A stretch of 64,000 nt of DNA from Pseudaquabacterium pictum (GCF_005403045.1 NZ_BJCL01000004.1:124001-188000), one strand, 5' to 3'; shown: positions 44,501 to 53,032, counted from the first letter of the stretch. Made by a program: numbers and translations. Notes: generated by a model not told the origin, from the letters alone.

Positions 44501-45032
44501 TGTGCACGGCCGCACCCACCGCGGTGTTGTCGGCCTCAACGCCGGCGCCCAGCGCAACGTCGCCGGTGTGCAGACCCACGCGCACGGCGAAGTCGGCCAG
44601 GCCATGCGCGCGCTGCACCTGCGCAGCGTGCTCCCGCCCGGACGCCACGATGGCCAGGGCTGCGCGCACAGCGCGTTCACCGTCGTCCTCGCGTGCAGCA
44701 TCCATGCCGAAGACAGCTTTCACGCCATCGCCGGTGAAGCGCAGAACGCGGCCTTGGTGCGCTTCGACCAGGGATGCCATGCGCCGCAACACCTGGCTGA
44801 GCAGGTCCAGGGTTTCCTCCGGACCCAGGGCTTGCGCCAGCACGGTGGAGTTCACGACATCGGCGAACAGCACCGTCACCTGGCGGCGCTGCAGGCCGGC
44901 GGGCCGCAGCAGGGCGGCCAGCTGCAACCTGAGCGGCGCCACCGCGACATCGACCACTGCATCGCCGAGCAGCGCTCTCTGCCCTTCGATCGCCGAAATG
45001 GCGGCTTCCAACTGGTCCGGATCCACGCTCAA
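41595..45032 (-). CDS. Class III nucleotide cyclase with STAND/AAA ATPase and TPR-like C-terminus (copy 1)
   Basis: About 1145 residues. Cyclase domain (about 50-230): both metal Asp are present (FADVVNST Asp58; FTGDG Asp102) and the transition-state Arg181 is kept, but the substrate Lys position is Arg98, the adenine-Asp position is Thr170 and the Asn position is His177. ATPase (about 255-600): Walker A AEAGVGKS, Walker B QIEDLHWAD. The remaining 500 residues are helical repeats of TPR type. I place the start at TTG 45032 because copy 2 has a TTG at the exactly equivalent base; upstream extension to 45077 is unsupported. Residues 16-478 are identical at DNA level to copy 2. Probably produces a cyclic nucleotide when its sensor half is engaged. 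Confidence 0.85.
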   Translation of the reverse strand: MSVDPDQLEAAISAIEGQRALLGDAVVDVAVAPLRLQLAALLRPAGLQRRQVTVLFADVVNSTVLAQALGPEETLDLLSQVLRRMASLVEAHQGRVLRFTGDGVKAVFGMDAAREDDGERAVRAALAIVASGREHAAQVQRAHGLADFAVRVGLHTGDVALGAGVEADNTAVGAAVHIAARMEQSAPPGTVRISLDTYAQVRGLFDVEAQDPIQVKGVAAPLQTYLVQRTKPRSFRIVTRGIEGVATRMIGRDTELQALQAAFLRLFEERRLAAVTVVAEAGVGKSRLLDEFAAWSEARPERFVLFRGRATPQTPLQAYGLLRDIFAWRFQISDDDTVQAARQKMEDGVVPLFLHDDGPDLAEAHAHLLGYLIGIEWKDSRHIRGIVDDARQIRSRALHAAVQVFRRMAAAHGHPVVLQIEDLHWADRETLEFMSQLVDRNKDVPLLLLAFTRPTLFEQSVDWYGTGAVHQRIDLAPLGADNSRALAIELLKKLPQVPVALQDLLTGRAEGNPFYMEELVKMFIDQGAIQTDAAADGRWRVVGDRLLVAQVPSTLTGVLQARLDSLPAAEKQALQLASVVGAVFWDQALAAVDARAVDELPALVRRQLALRRIAAESGTLLDGLREYAFSHHLLYQVTYDTVLERARREGHARVAQWIAGLAAGRDLRAGDLFGLAAAHFELAGDRAGAAEFHAKAAQQAAQLMAHERVLEHVARALALLDEMRATPDHRQQVDPTDDATRRWQLLRIREITLGLQARHVEQTADLDSLTQLAEALGDDRLRAEAAWRCGVFAMRRDDIVEMESAARRGMACATRAGDDALRLQSLRLLAFVAMERQDIDAGCALAEQGLADARRLGLTGIEGRLLNSLVSAAEIRGDLVSVRNLSMDSLRVLRETGDRVNAAIAALNLGAAQLRLGDLELAERGLVEALHLLRANGDRLAEGVALCDLSEVTLLRRDAHRALALAREGLDIIIEARAPKLQLEALLRVGDAELVLGLHAAARQTYRQATEVGLRMDPPRPHDAVAGLAEVALAEGDVVAALAALTPTLDAMSAGRTLHRCMRPRLVEWVCYQTLARANDRHAADWLERAHAALERQAEAIADPSLRQSFLHNIPVHSEIVVAWSSHLLDAAATPALANTDAPST

Positions 45033-45077
45033 CCCCGCTGCCCCCCGTGCTTCTTGCTTTGGTGGGGCCCGGGGCAA

Positions 45078-45486
45078 GCGGCCCCGCGACAGCGCGTCGG
45101 CAAGTCGGAGCGTTCCCGGCCCGTCGTCGCGCGCCGGCCCGAAGCGAGCTCTGCAGGCCGACAGGGCATAGTCCAGGCCGGTTGGTCACAGTTGACCTGG
45201 CACGTTCCGAGGCCACCTCGCAACTTGCACCTCGGATACTGAAGACCGAGACTGCGTGGCTGGTCCTCGGAGGTCTGGGCGGCGGCTGTCACGACGTCAA
45301 CTGCAGGAAATTTCTGGATGAGACTGCTTGGCGTGAGCGTGTGGAAAACGGCTTCGAAACAGGGATCCAGCCTCGCTCGGGTTGACTGTAACCAAAGCAC
45401 ACGCATGCCGCCGACGTTGGCACGCTCCAAGGCGCCCGTCGCACCGCTCCACCCCAGGGTCTCATGGTTGGCGGAGGACGAACAGT
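45078..45486. other. Non-coding spacer with duplicated upstream sequence
   Basis: No convincing gene. About 45195-45435 is recognisably related to 49190-49400 upstream of copy 2: both contain ACGACG(T)-type stretches followed by GATCCAGCCTC/GGTCCAGCCTC and GTAACCAA/GTACCCAA. Because both lie upstream of a cyclase copy, this is the shared promoter region of the duplicated unit. I cannot place -35/-10 boxes with confidence. Confidence 0.55.
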
Positions 45487-45647
45487 TCACCAGGCGCTGC
45501 GTACCGCGCTCGTCACGCGGGTCGGTGGCCACGGACCGACATGCAGCGCGTCGCCCGGCGTGCCTTGCTTCATCAGGGTGGCGCCGCCGGCCATGTCCAC
45601 CCCTGCAACCCGGTGGCGCAGCAGTTCCAGCTGTGGTGTGTGTGTCT
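45487..45647 (-). pseudogene. Fragment of a second CNB-patatin gene
   Basis: On the minus strand the frame around 45640-45545 reads LELLRHRVAGVDMAGGATLMKQGTPGDALHV, split here as LELLRHRVAGVDMAGG and ATLMKQGTPGDALHV. It matches LLLLRHRLEWVDVAGG and VTLIEQDASGDALYM of the intact patatin gene (41380-41450). Related DNA continues to about 45470 with gaps. The N-terminal codons, the cyclic-nucleotide pocket and the whole phospholipase domain are missing. Its place after cyclase copy 2 is the same as that of the intact gene after copy 1. Confidence 0.7.
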
Positions 45648-48600
45648 TCAGCGCGCGCGGGCGTCCCACGCGGCCACGATTTCGCGGTGGTGGGGGATGT
45701 TGTTCAAGAAGCTCTGGCGAAGCGCGGTGTCCTCGATCGTGTGAACCTGTCCCATCAGCGCTGTGTGCGCGCGGACCAGCCAGACATCAGCGCGCGGATC
45801 CCGGGCCAGCGCCAGGGCCCGGTAGCAGATCAGCTCGATCTTTCTCTCCGCCGTACCGTCCAACGTCTGTCCTGCAGCCACCCGGTCGAACACCGATTGC
45901 AGCGCGGCGAGCGCGGCCTCCGTGTCGCCCTCCAAGATGGCCACGGCAGCCAATCCAGCGCAGGCGTCGTACTGGAAGGGATCGTCGATGTCAGCCGCCA
46001 GCGTTCTAGCCCGTGTGTACGCCTGACGAGCGGCGACGAATCGACCGGCAGCCAGTTCGGCCGCGGCCAGCCGAATCCAGCCGTTGATCTCCTCGACGCT
46101 GCCCTGTGTGGTGACTGCAATGTCCAGGGCCTGCTGCGCCAGTGTCAGCGCCTGCGTCGCCTCGCCTTGCCACAGCGCCAACTCCGACAGCTTGCCCAGG
46201 GCGCTGCCCAACATTGCCCGGTCGCCAATGGCAATCAGCAGCTTGATCGCAGCGTCAAGCTCCCGTCGGGCCTGCGCTAGCGCGCCCAGGTTGGCCCAGC
46301 CCCCCCCAAGATTCGACAGACTGATCGCTTCGTTGACTTGGTCGCCTGCTTCACGGTACTTCCGCAGCATGTGCAAGTCCAGCGCGAGCCGCCCCGCCGC
46401 GTCACCTTGCATGTTGGCGGCGACCGACAGCGCGTTGTAGAAGCGGGCCTCCAGACCATGCAACCCCAGACTGCAGGCCTCGGATGCGCCCTTGGTTGCC
46501 AGCGCCTTGCCTGCATCGATCTGGTCCTGCATGATGAGTGCGGCCGCCAGCAGCCGCAGCGCGTGCAAGCGAAGGCTGTCGTCAGCGGCCCGTTTCGCAC
46601 AGGCCAGGCTCCGGCGCGCGGCGCGCTCCGTTTCGGCCCAGTTGCCCATGCGCAACCACCGAATGGCTTGGCGCTGAGCCGACTCTGCACGCCGGCGGTC
46701 GTCATCCAGCGCCTCGGCAAGTTCCGCCAGTGCGTCCAAGTCGGCAGACTGTTCGGCACGGCGGCCCTGCAGATGCAGCGTCATCTCGCGGGCACTCAAG
46801 AGCTGCCAGCGTATCGCGGCCTGCCCGCGCTGCCGCTCGGGCTGCAACTTCGCCAGCAGCGCCAGCGCCCTGACCACATGGTCCTGTACGCGGTCATGCG
46901 CGAACCGCTCCGCGGCGTCTTCCGCCGCGAGGGCGTGGAACTCGGCGGCCTTGACCTCGTCGCCCGCTTGCTCGAAGTGGTCAGCGGCAAGTCCCAGCAG
47001 GTGGCCAGCATGCAAGCCGCCTTTGGCGCTGACGCCCGCGAGCCACCGGGCCACCTTGGCGTGGCCTTCCCGCCGCTCGCGCCTCAGCACGGTGTTGTAG
47101 GTCACTTGGTGCAGCAGGTGGTGGCTGAAGGCGAATTCACGCATGCCATCCAGTAGCGCGTTGAACTCGGCCGCTGTCCGGGGCATCGCCAGCTGGCGCC
47201 GCCCCAGCGCCGGTAACAGCTCGACGGCTTGGGCATCGATGGCCGCCAATGCCTGATCCCAAAACACCGCACCCACCACGCTGGCCTGCTGCAGCGTGCG
47301 CCTTTCGTCGACAGGCAGCCCGTCCAGGCGCGCCTGCAGCACGCCAGTCAGGGTGGACGGCAGCTGGGAGACGAGCAGCTTGTCGGCGTCGACCCGCCAC
47401 ATTCCGTCTGAGCTGGCATTCGTCTGGATGGCGCCCTGGTCGATGAACATCTTCACCAGTTCTTCCATGTAGAAGGGGTTGCCTTCCGCACGGCCGGTCA
47501 GCAGGTCCTGCAGGGCCACCGGCACCTGGGGCAGCTTCTTGAGCAACTCGATCGCCAACGCGCGGCTGTTGTCTGCGTCTAGCGGAGCGAGGTCGATGCG
47601 TTGATGGACGGCACCTGTTCCGTACCAGTCAACGCTCTGCTCGAAAAGCGTGGGCCGCGTGAAGGCCAGCAGCAGCAGCGGCACGTCCTTGTTTCGGTCG
47701 ACCAGCTGGCTCATGAACTCCAGCGTCTCCCGGTCGGCCCAGTGCAGGTCTTCGATCTGCAGCACCACCGGGTGGCCGTGCGCCGCCGCCATGCGCCTGA
47801 AGACCTGCACCGCGGCATGCAGAGCCCGGCTGCGGATCTGCCGTGCGTCGTCGACGATGCCACGGATGTGGCGGCTGTCTTTCCACTCGATGCCGATCAG
47901 ATAGCCCAGCAGGTGGGCATGGGCCTCGGCCAGATCCGGGCCGTCGTCGTGCAGGAACAGCGGCACGACGCCGTCCTCCATCTTCTGGCGCGCCGCCTGC
48001 ACCGTGTCGTCGTCGCTGATCTGGAACCGCCACGCGAAGATGTCACGCAGCAGACCATAGGCCTGCAGCGGGGTTTGCGGCGTCGCCCGCCCGCGGAACA
48101 GCACGAAGCGCTCAGGCCGCGCTTCGCTCCAGGCGGCGAACTCGTCCAGCAGGCGGCTCTTGCCGACGCCGGCTTCGGCCACGACGGTCACCGCGGCGAG
48201 CCGGCGTTCCTCGAACAGGCGCAGGAAGGCCGCCTGCAGCGCCTGCAGTTCCGTGTCGCGTCCGATCATCCGGGTGGCCACCCCCTCGATCCCCCGCGTG
48301 ACGATGCGGAAGGAACGCGGCTTGGTGCGCTGCACCAGATAGGTTTGCAGGGGCGCGGCAACGCCCTTGACCTGGATGGGATCCTGCGCTTCCACATCGA
48401 ACAGACCGCGCACTTGGGCGTAGGTGTCCAGGCTGATCCGCACGGTGCCAGGCGGTGCACTTTGTTCCATGCGCGCCGCGATGTGCACGGCCGCACCCAC
48501 CGCGGTGTTGTCGGCCTCAACGCCGGCGCCCAGCGCAACGTCGCCGGTGTGCAGACCCACGCGCACGGCGAAGTCGGCCAGGCCATGCGCGCGCTGCACC

Positions 48601-49013
48601 TGCGCAGCGTGCTCCCGCCCGGACGCCACGATGGCCAGGGCTGCGCGCACAGCGCGTTCACCGTCGTCCTCGCGTGCAGCATCCATGCCGAAGACAGCTT
48701 TCACGCCATCGCCGGTGAAGCGCAGAACGCGGCCTTGGTGCGCTTCGACCAGGGATGCCATGCGCCGCAACACCTGGCTGAGCAGGTCCAGGGTTTCCTC
48801 CGGACCCAGGGCTTGCGCCAGCACGGTGGAGTTCACGACATCGGCGAACAGCACCGTCACCTGGCGGCGCTGCAGGCCGGCGGGCCGCAGCAGGGCGGCC
48901 AGCTGCAACCTGAGCGGCGCCACCGCGACATCGACCACTGCATCGCCGAGCAGCGCTCTCTGCCCTTCAAGAGCAGCAATGGCGGCTTCCAATTGGCTTG
49001 GGGCGGCACTCAA
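45648..49013 (-). CDS. Class III nucleotide cyclase with STAND/AAA ATPase and TPR-like C-terminus (copy 2)
   Basis: 1121 residues, starting at TTG 49013. Same order as copy 1: cyclase (Asp58, Asp102, Arg98, Thr170, His177, Arg181), ATPase (AEAGVGKS, QIEDLHWAD) and a helical TPR-like C-terminal half. The 1390 bp from 47579 to 48968 equal 43598-44987 of copy 1 base for base in my reading. From about residue 530 on the two proteins are clearly diverged (for example FSHHLLHQVTYNTVLRRERREGH against FSHHLLYQVTYDTVLERARREGH) and become less alike toward the C-terminus. No intact effector gene follows, only the patatin fragment. Confidence 0.85.
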   Translation of the reverse strand: MSAAPSQLEAAIAALEGQRALLGDAVVDVAVAPLRLQLAALLRPAGLQRRQVTVLFADVVNSTVLAQALGPEETLDLLSQVLRRMASLVEAHQGRVLRFTGDGVKAVFGMDAAREDDGERAVRAALAIVASGREHAAQVQRAHGLADFAVRVGLHTGDVALGAGVEADNTAVGAAVHIAARMEQSAPPGTVRISLDTYAQVRGLFDVEAQDPIQVKGVAAPLQTYLVQRTKPRSFRIVTRGIEGVATRMIGRDTELQALQAAFLRLFEERRLAAVTVVAEAGVGKSRLLDEFAAWSEARPERFVLFRGRATPQTPLQAYGLLRDIFAWRFQISDDDTVQAARQKMEDGVVPLFLHDDGPDLAEAHAHLLGYLIGIEWKDSRHIRGIVDDARQIRSRALHAAVQVFRRMAAAHGHPVVLQIEDLHWADRETLEFMSQLVDRNKDVPLLLLAFTRPTLFEQSVDWYGTGAVHQRIDLAPLDADNSRALAIELLKKLPQVPVALQDLLTGRAEGNPFYMEELVKMFIDQGAIQTNASSDGMWRVDADKLLVSQLPSTLTGVLQARLDGLPVDERRTLQQASVVGAVFWDQALAAIDAQAVELLPALGRRQLAMPRTAAEFNALLDGMREFAFSHHLLHQVTYNTVLRRERREGHAKVARWLAGVSAKGGLHAGHLLGLAADHFEQAGDEVKAAEFHALAAEDAAERFAHDRVQDHVVRALALLAKLQPERQRGQAAIRWQLLSAREMTLHLQGRRAEQSADLDALAELAEALDDDRRRAESAQRQAIRWLRMGNWAETERAARRSLACAKRAADDSLRLHALRLLAAALIMQDQIDAGKALATKGASEACSLGLHGLEARFYNALSVAANMQGDAAGRLALDLHMLRKYREAGDQVNEAISLSNLGGGWANLGALAQARRELDAAIKLLIAIGDRAMLGSALGKLSELALWQGEATQALTLAQQALDIAVTTQGSVEEINGWIRLAAAELAAGRFVAARQAYTRARTLAADIDDPFQYDACAGLAAVAILEGDTEAALAALQSVFDRVAAGQTLDGTAERKIELICYRALALARDPRADVWLVRAHTALMGQVHTIEDTALRQSFLNNIPHHREIVAAWDARAR

Positions 49014-49749
49014 CGTCCCGGGTCTCCGCTCTTCTTGGTGGAGGGATGCCCAGGGTGAGCTGCCTGCTCAGAGCCTGTCCCAACGCCGGTGAATCCTCCG
49101 CCCGTGGTCGTGTGCAACGCTGAGGCTTGGTTTGCAGACCCAAAGGGCGCCATTTGGGCCGATTGGTGGTGGATGAGCAAACAATGGCCGAGGCTGTCGC
49201 CTGAGTGGTTCCTCGCGCATGGAGGACGGCGGCTGCGAGGCTGGTACTTCGGGGTAGGGACGACGGCTATCACGACGTTGAAGTCACGAAACAACAGACT
49301 GAGACTGATCAGCGTGCGCCGTTGGCGACAGCCATGCAAACGGTGGTCCAGCCTCCCACGCTTGGAATGTACCCAAGTCTCATGGACGACGCGGGTGGAC
49401 CCCAACCGAAAGTCCGGCTCTGGGCTCTACCCCAGGCGTGGACAGCTCGCCAGGGACGGGTCGCCGGTGAGTGCGACTGGCCGCCTCTTGGCGCTCCAAT
49501 GCCGCCAGGCCCCCCAGCGAGCTGCTTTGCAGCGCCTCGATTCACTCCTCAGGGTCGATTCCAGCCGGAGAGCCCCACCCACCGCCCTCCGCAGACCAGT
49601 CACCCCGCAGCAGGCCAGCGTCCAAACCCCCGCCAGGACGGCGGCCTGTCCTACCCACGCTCGGCCGGCGCGCCGATGCCCGACACGCCCGCGGCGGGCT
49701 GCAATGGCGCCATCCCATTCCACGCTGCGTCTGTCGCCCGGCCCCACCC
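49014..49749. other. Long spacer upstream of cyclase copy 2 and the transglutaminase gene
   Basis: 736 bp between divergent genes. The part from about 49190 to 49400 is related to the sequence upstream of copy 1 (see 45078-45486). The rest shows open frames but none with a recognisable protein or ribosome site. GC content rises again toward 49600, which marks the right edge of the distinct region. Confidence 0.5.
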
Positions 49750-50670
49750 ATGTCCGCCATTCCGTTTGCCACCAGCCTCAACGCCCCCAACAGCCCCAGC
49801 CACACCGGCTCCGGCGCCGCAGCGCAATCGCCGAGTGCGGTGATCTACACCCAGCGCGCCACCGTGCCCGACATCCCGGTGCAGCAGACCTTCGACATCG
49901 ACTGCCAGCTGCAGTACGACGTGCGCGGGCCGTCCGACTTCCTGTTCCAGATCCATGCGCAGCAGGGCGTTGACCAGACCGTGCTCAGCGAATCCCTGGT
50001 CATCACGCCCAACCTGCCCCGGCATGTGTTCGCCGACCCGAACATCGGTCACCGCTTCCTGCGCCTGCATGCCGACAATGGCCTGTTGACACTGCACTAC
50101 CAGGCCCGCGTGCAGCGCACGGTGCAGCCGCTGGATCCGCTGGCCGCCGAGCTGGCCATCGCCGACCTGCCCGACGACCTGCTGCACAACCTGAACCCGA
50201 CGCGCTACTGCGAATCCGATGCGCTCAGCCAGGTCACGCAGCAGCTGTTCGGCCAGCTGCCGCGCGGCCTGCGCCGGGTGCAGGCGGTGGTGGAATGGAT
50301 CCACCAGAACATCCACTACCAGATCGGCACCTCGAACGCGCTCACGACGGCGCGCGATGTGTTCAACCAGCGCGCCGGTGTCTGCCGCGACTTCGCCCAC
50401 CTGGGCGTCACCTTCTGCCGGGCGCTGAACATCCCGGCGCGGCTGGTGGTGGGCTACGCCAGCTTCGATGATCCGCCGCCCGACTTCCACGCGGTGTTCG
50501 AGGCCTACCTGGGCGGGCGCTGGGTGCTGTTCGACGCCACCCACATGTCGCCGATCGACGACGTGGTGCGCATCGCCACGGGCCGCGATGCCAAGGACGT
50601 GGCCTTTGCCACCATCTACGGCCCGGCCACCATGCTGTCGATGGCGCCGCTGGTGCGCAAGCTGGCCTGA
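49750..50670 (+). CDS. Transglutaminase-like family protein
   Basis: 306 residues. The transglutaminase-like core has the Cys of RAGVCRDFAHL, the His of DFHAVFEAYLGG and the Asp of LFDATHMSP, all in the usual spacing, preceded by VEWIHQNIHYQIGTSNAL. The N-terminal 130 residues form a beta-rich domain (FDIDCQLQYDVRGPSDFLFQIHA) as in cytoplasmic bacterial transglutaminase-like proteins. There is no signal peptide; probably a cysteine protease or amidase-type enzyme, substrate unknown. ATG 49750 precedes the first conserved sequence; upstream codons are low-complexity. Confidence 0.87.
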   Translation: MSAIPFATSLNAPNSPSHTGSGAAAQSPSAVIYTQRATVPDIPVQQTFDIDCQLQYDVRGPSDFLFQIHAQQGVDQTVLSESLVITPNLPRHVFADPNIGHRFLRLHADNGLLTLHYQARVQRTVQPLDPLAAELAIADLPDDLLHNLNPTRYCESDALSQVTQQLFGQLPRGLRRVQAVVEWIHQNIHYQIGTSNALTTARDVFNQRAGVCRDFAHLGVTFCRALNIPARLVVGYASFDDPPPDFHAVFEAYLGGRWVLFDATHMSPIDDVVRIATGRDAKDVAFATIYGPATMLSMAPLVRKLA

Positions 50671-50686
50671 CCGGCGATCGGGCTGC

Positions 50687-52981
50687 TCAGCCCGGCGGCC
50701 GCTCCAGCGCCGCGCGCACCGCACGGGCCAGCTCGGCACGCCGGTAGGGCTTGGGCAGCAGCGGCAGCCCGGCATCGGGCCGGCCGGGCTGGGCGAAGGC
50801 GTCCTCGGTGTAGCCGGAGGTGAACAGCACCGGCAAGCCGGGGCGCAGACGGCGGGCGGCATCGGCCAGCTCACGGCCCGACAGGCCGCCCGGCATGATC
50901 ACATCGGTGAACAGCAGGTCGAAGGCCTGGCCCTGCTCGATCAGGCGCAGCGCGTCCACGCCGTTGGCCGCCTCGACCACCCGGTAGCCCAGGGCCTGCA
51001 GCTCGGCGCTGGCCAGCAGGCGCACCAGCTCGTCGTCCTCCACCACCAGCAGCGTCTCATGGCCACCGCGCACCGCAGCGGGCGGCAGGGCTGTCGCGGC
51101 AGCCACCGGGCTGCTGGCGCGCGGCAGGTCCAGCTGCACCGTGGTGCCATGCCCGGGCTCGGAGCTGATGCCGATCTGCCCGCCCGACTGCCGCACGAAG
51201 CCATACACCATCGCCAGGCCCAGGCCGGTGCCCTTGCCCTTTTCCTTGGTGGTGAAGAAGGGCTCGAACACCCGCTGCAGATCGTCCGCAGCAATGCCGC
51301 TGCCGGTGTCGGACACGCGCAGGCGCACATAGTCGCCCGCTGGCAGGTCGGCGTCGCCCGGCTGCAGTGTCAACCGGCTGGTGTGCAGCGTCAGCCGCCC
51401 GCCGGACGGCATCGCGTCGCGGGCGTTCAGGCACAGGTTGAGCAGGGCGCTCTCCAGCTGCGTGGCATCGACCATGGCCGGCCACAGCTGCGGCGCGCCG
51501 TCGACGGCGATCTCGATGTGTTCGCCCAGGGTGCGCTGCAGCATCGGGTGGATGGCCATGACCAGCTGGTTGACATCGACCGCGCTGGGCGCCAGCGGCT
51601 GCTGGCGGGCATAGGCCAGCAGCTGGCGGGTCAGCACCGCACCACGCTCGGCGGCGCCGATCAACATGTGCAGGGCTTGCCGGCGCTGCGCCGCATCCAG
51701 GCGGTCGCCGGCCAGCAGGTCGGCATGGCCCAGCACCACGGTGAGCAGGTTGTTGAAGTCATGGGCCACGCCACCGGTGAGCTGGCCCACCGCCTCCAGC
51801 CGCTGCGACTGCGACAGCCGGGCATGCAGCGCCCCGATGTCGGTGCGCTGGGCCTGCAGCGCCGCGGCGGCCTGGTTCAGCGCCGTGGCCAGCGTGCCCA
51901 GTTCGCCGCGCGGCAGCGGCCCGTCCACCCGCGCCTGCAGGTCGCCGCTGGCCAGGCGGCCGGCCATGCCGGTCATGCGGGCGATGGGCCGCCGGATCGC
52001 CCGCTCGGCCATCCACCACACCGTCAGGAACAGCGCGGCAGCAAAGGCGGCGTACCAGGCGGCGTCGCGCCGGAAGCGCTGGTCGGCAGCGGCGACGATG
52101 GTGGCCTCGGGTGCGCCAGCCAGCACCCGCAGGCCGGCCGGCGCCAGCGCACGCACATCGGCCCGCGCCCAGACATGGCGCTGGCCATCGGGCATCACCA
52201 CCTCGGTGGTGCCGGCCTCGCGCGAGGCCGCCGCAAACTGCCCCAGTGGCGTGCCGGCCAGCTGCATGCCGCCCTGCAGGCCGGTGCCGTCGGCCGGCGA
52301 CACCGCCAGCACCTGGCCGTTGTCGTCCAGCAGCAGCAGGCGGCGGCCGGCGGTGGGCTGGACCGCCGGACGCATGGCCCGCGCCAGATCGAGCGAGGCC
52401 AGCAGCACGAAGCGCAGGCTGGCATCCGGCGTGCGCACCGGGTAGGCCACCTGCAGCACGGCGCGGCCGGTCAGGCGGCCGAAGGCCGGTTCCAACACCA
52501 CCGCCTCGCTGCTGCTGCGGGCACGCTGGAAGTAGCCCCGGTCGTTGAGGTCCAGTTCGCGGCCGCTGCGCAGCGAATCGCAGAACAGCCGGCCGTCGGG
52601 GTTGATGGTGAGGATGCCGGTGTACTGCGGATGGGCCTCGCGCACCTCGGACAGGAAGGCCGAGCAGGCGGTGCGGTCCGGCTGCACCAGGACACTGGCA
52701 CGGGCCAGGCCGAACTGCAGCTGGGTGGTGGCCAGGATGCGCTGGCGCAGGTCCTCGGCCTGCGCCTGGGCCAGGGCCGCCAGGCGCTGCCCGTCGGCAG
52801 CCACCTGGGCGCGGCGGTCGTCCTGGAAGCGCAGCAGTGCCAGCAGTGCGGGCAGCAGCGTGGCCAGCAGCGCCACCATCAGCAGTCGTGCGCGGATGCT
52901 CAAGCGCGGGCTCTCCAACGGCCCCGGTGTCCTGCAGCACGACCGCAGACGTGATGCCGGCGCGCCAGGAACCGGGGCCAT
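50687..52981 (-). CDS. Hybrid membrane histidine kinase (Cache-HAMP-HisKA-HATPase-REC)
   Basis: 764 residues. TM1 (LLMVALLATLLPALLALL) and TM2 (WYAAFAAALFLTVWWMA) surround a periplasmic Cache-type sensor of about 230 residues (YTGILTINPDGRLFCDSL). HAMP, HisKA (GQLTGGVAHDFNNLLTVV) and HATPase_c (LNLCLNARDAMP, DTGSGI, GTGLGLAMV) follow, ending in a receiver (VEDDE, FTDVIMPGG, KPYR). The HDFNN type matches hybrid kinases that feed a phosphorelay. It is convergent with the transglutaminase gene and next to the Crp/Fnr regulator gene, without evidence of a link. Confidence 0.9.
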   Translation of the reverse strand: MAPVPGAPASRLRSCCRTPGPLESPRLSIRARLLMVALLATLLPALLALLRFQDDRRAQVAADGQRLAALAQAQAEDLRQRILATTQLQFGLARASVLVQPDRTACSAFLSEVREAHPQYTGILTINPDGRLFCDSLRSGRELDLNDRGYFQRARSSSEAVVLEPAFGRLTGRAVLQVAYPVRTPDASLRFVLLASLDLARAMRPAVQPTAGRRLLLLDDNGQVLAVSPADGTGLQGGMQLAGTPLGQFAAASREAGTTEVVMPDGQRHVWARADVRALAPAGLRVLAGAPEATIVAAADQRFRRDAAWYAAFAAALFLTVWWMAERAIRRPIARMTGMAGRLASGDLQARVDGPLPRGELGTLATALNQAAAALQAQRTDIGALHARLSQSQRLEAVGQLTGGVAHDFNNLLTVVLGHADLLAGDRLDAAQRRQALHMLIGAAERGAVLTRQLLAYARQQPLAPSAVDVNQLVMAIHPMLQRTLGEHIEIAVDGAPQLWPAMVDATQLESALLNLCLNARDAMPSGGRLTLHTSRLTLQPGDADLPAGDYVRLRVSDTGSGIAADDLQRVFEPFFTTKEKGKGTGLGLAMVYGFVRQSGGQIGISSEPGHGTTVQLDLPRASSPVAAATALPPAAVRGGHETLLVVEDDELVRLLASAELQALGYRVVEAANGVDALRLIEQGQAFDLLFTDVIMPGGLSGRELADAARRLRPGLPVLFTSGYTEDAFAQPGRPDAGLPLLPKPYRRAELARAVRAALERPPG

Positions 52982-53032
52982 GCATCATACGCAGGGCCGC
53001 TGACCTGCCGCGTCAGCGGCGCGGCAAGCCGA

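Noticed and set aside
45029-45532. Minus-strand open frame upstream of cyclase copy 1 that is weakly alike in translation to one upstream of copy 2 (49010-49405).
   Set aside because: The likeness is explained by the duplicated upstream DNA; no domain, ribosome site or conserved protein was recognised.
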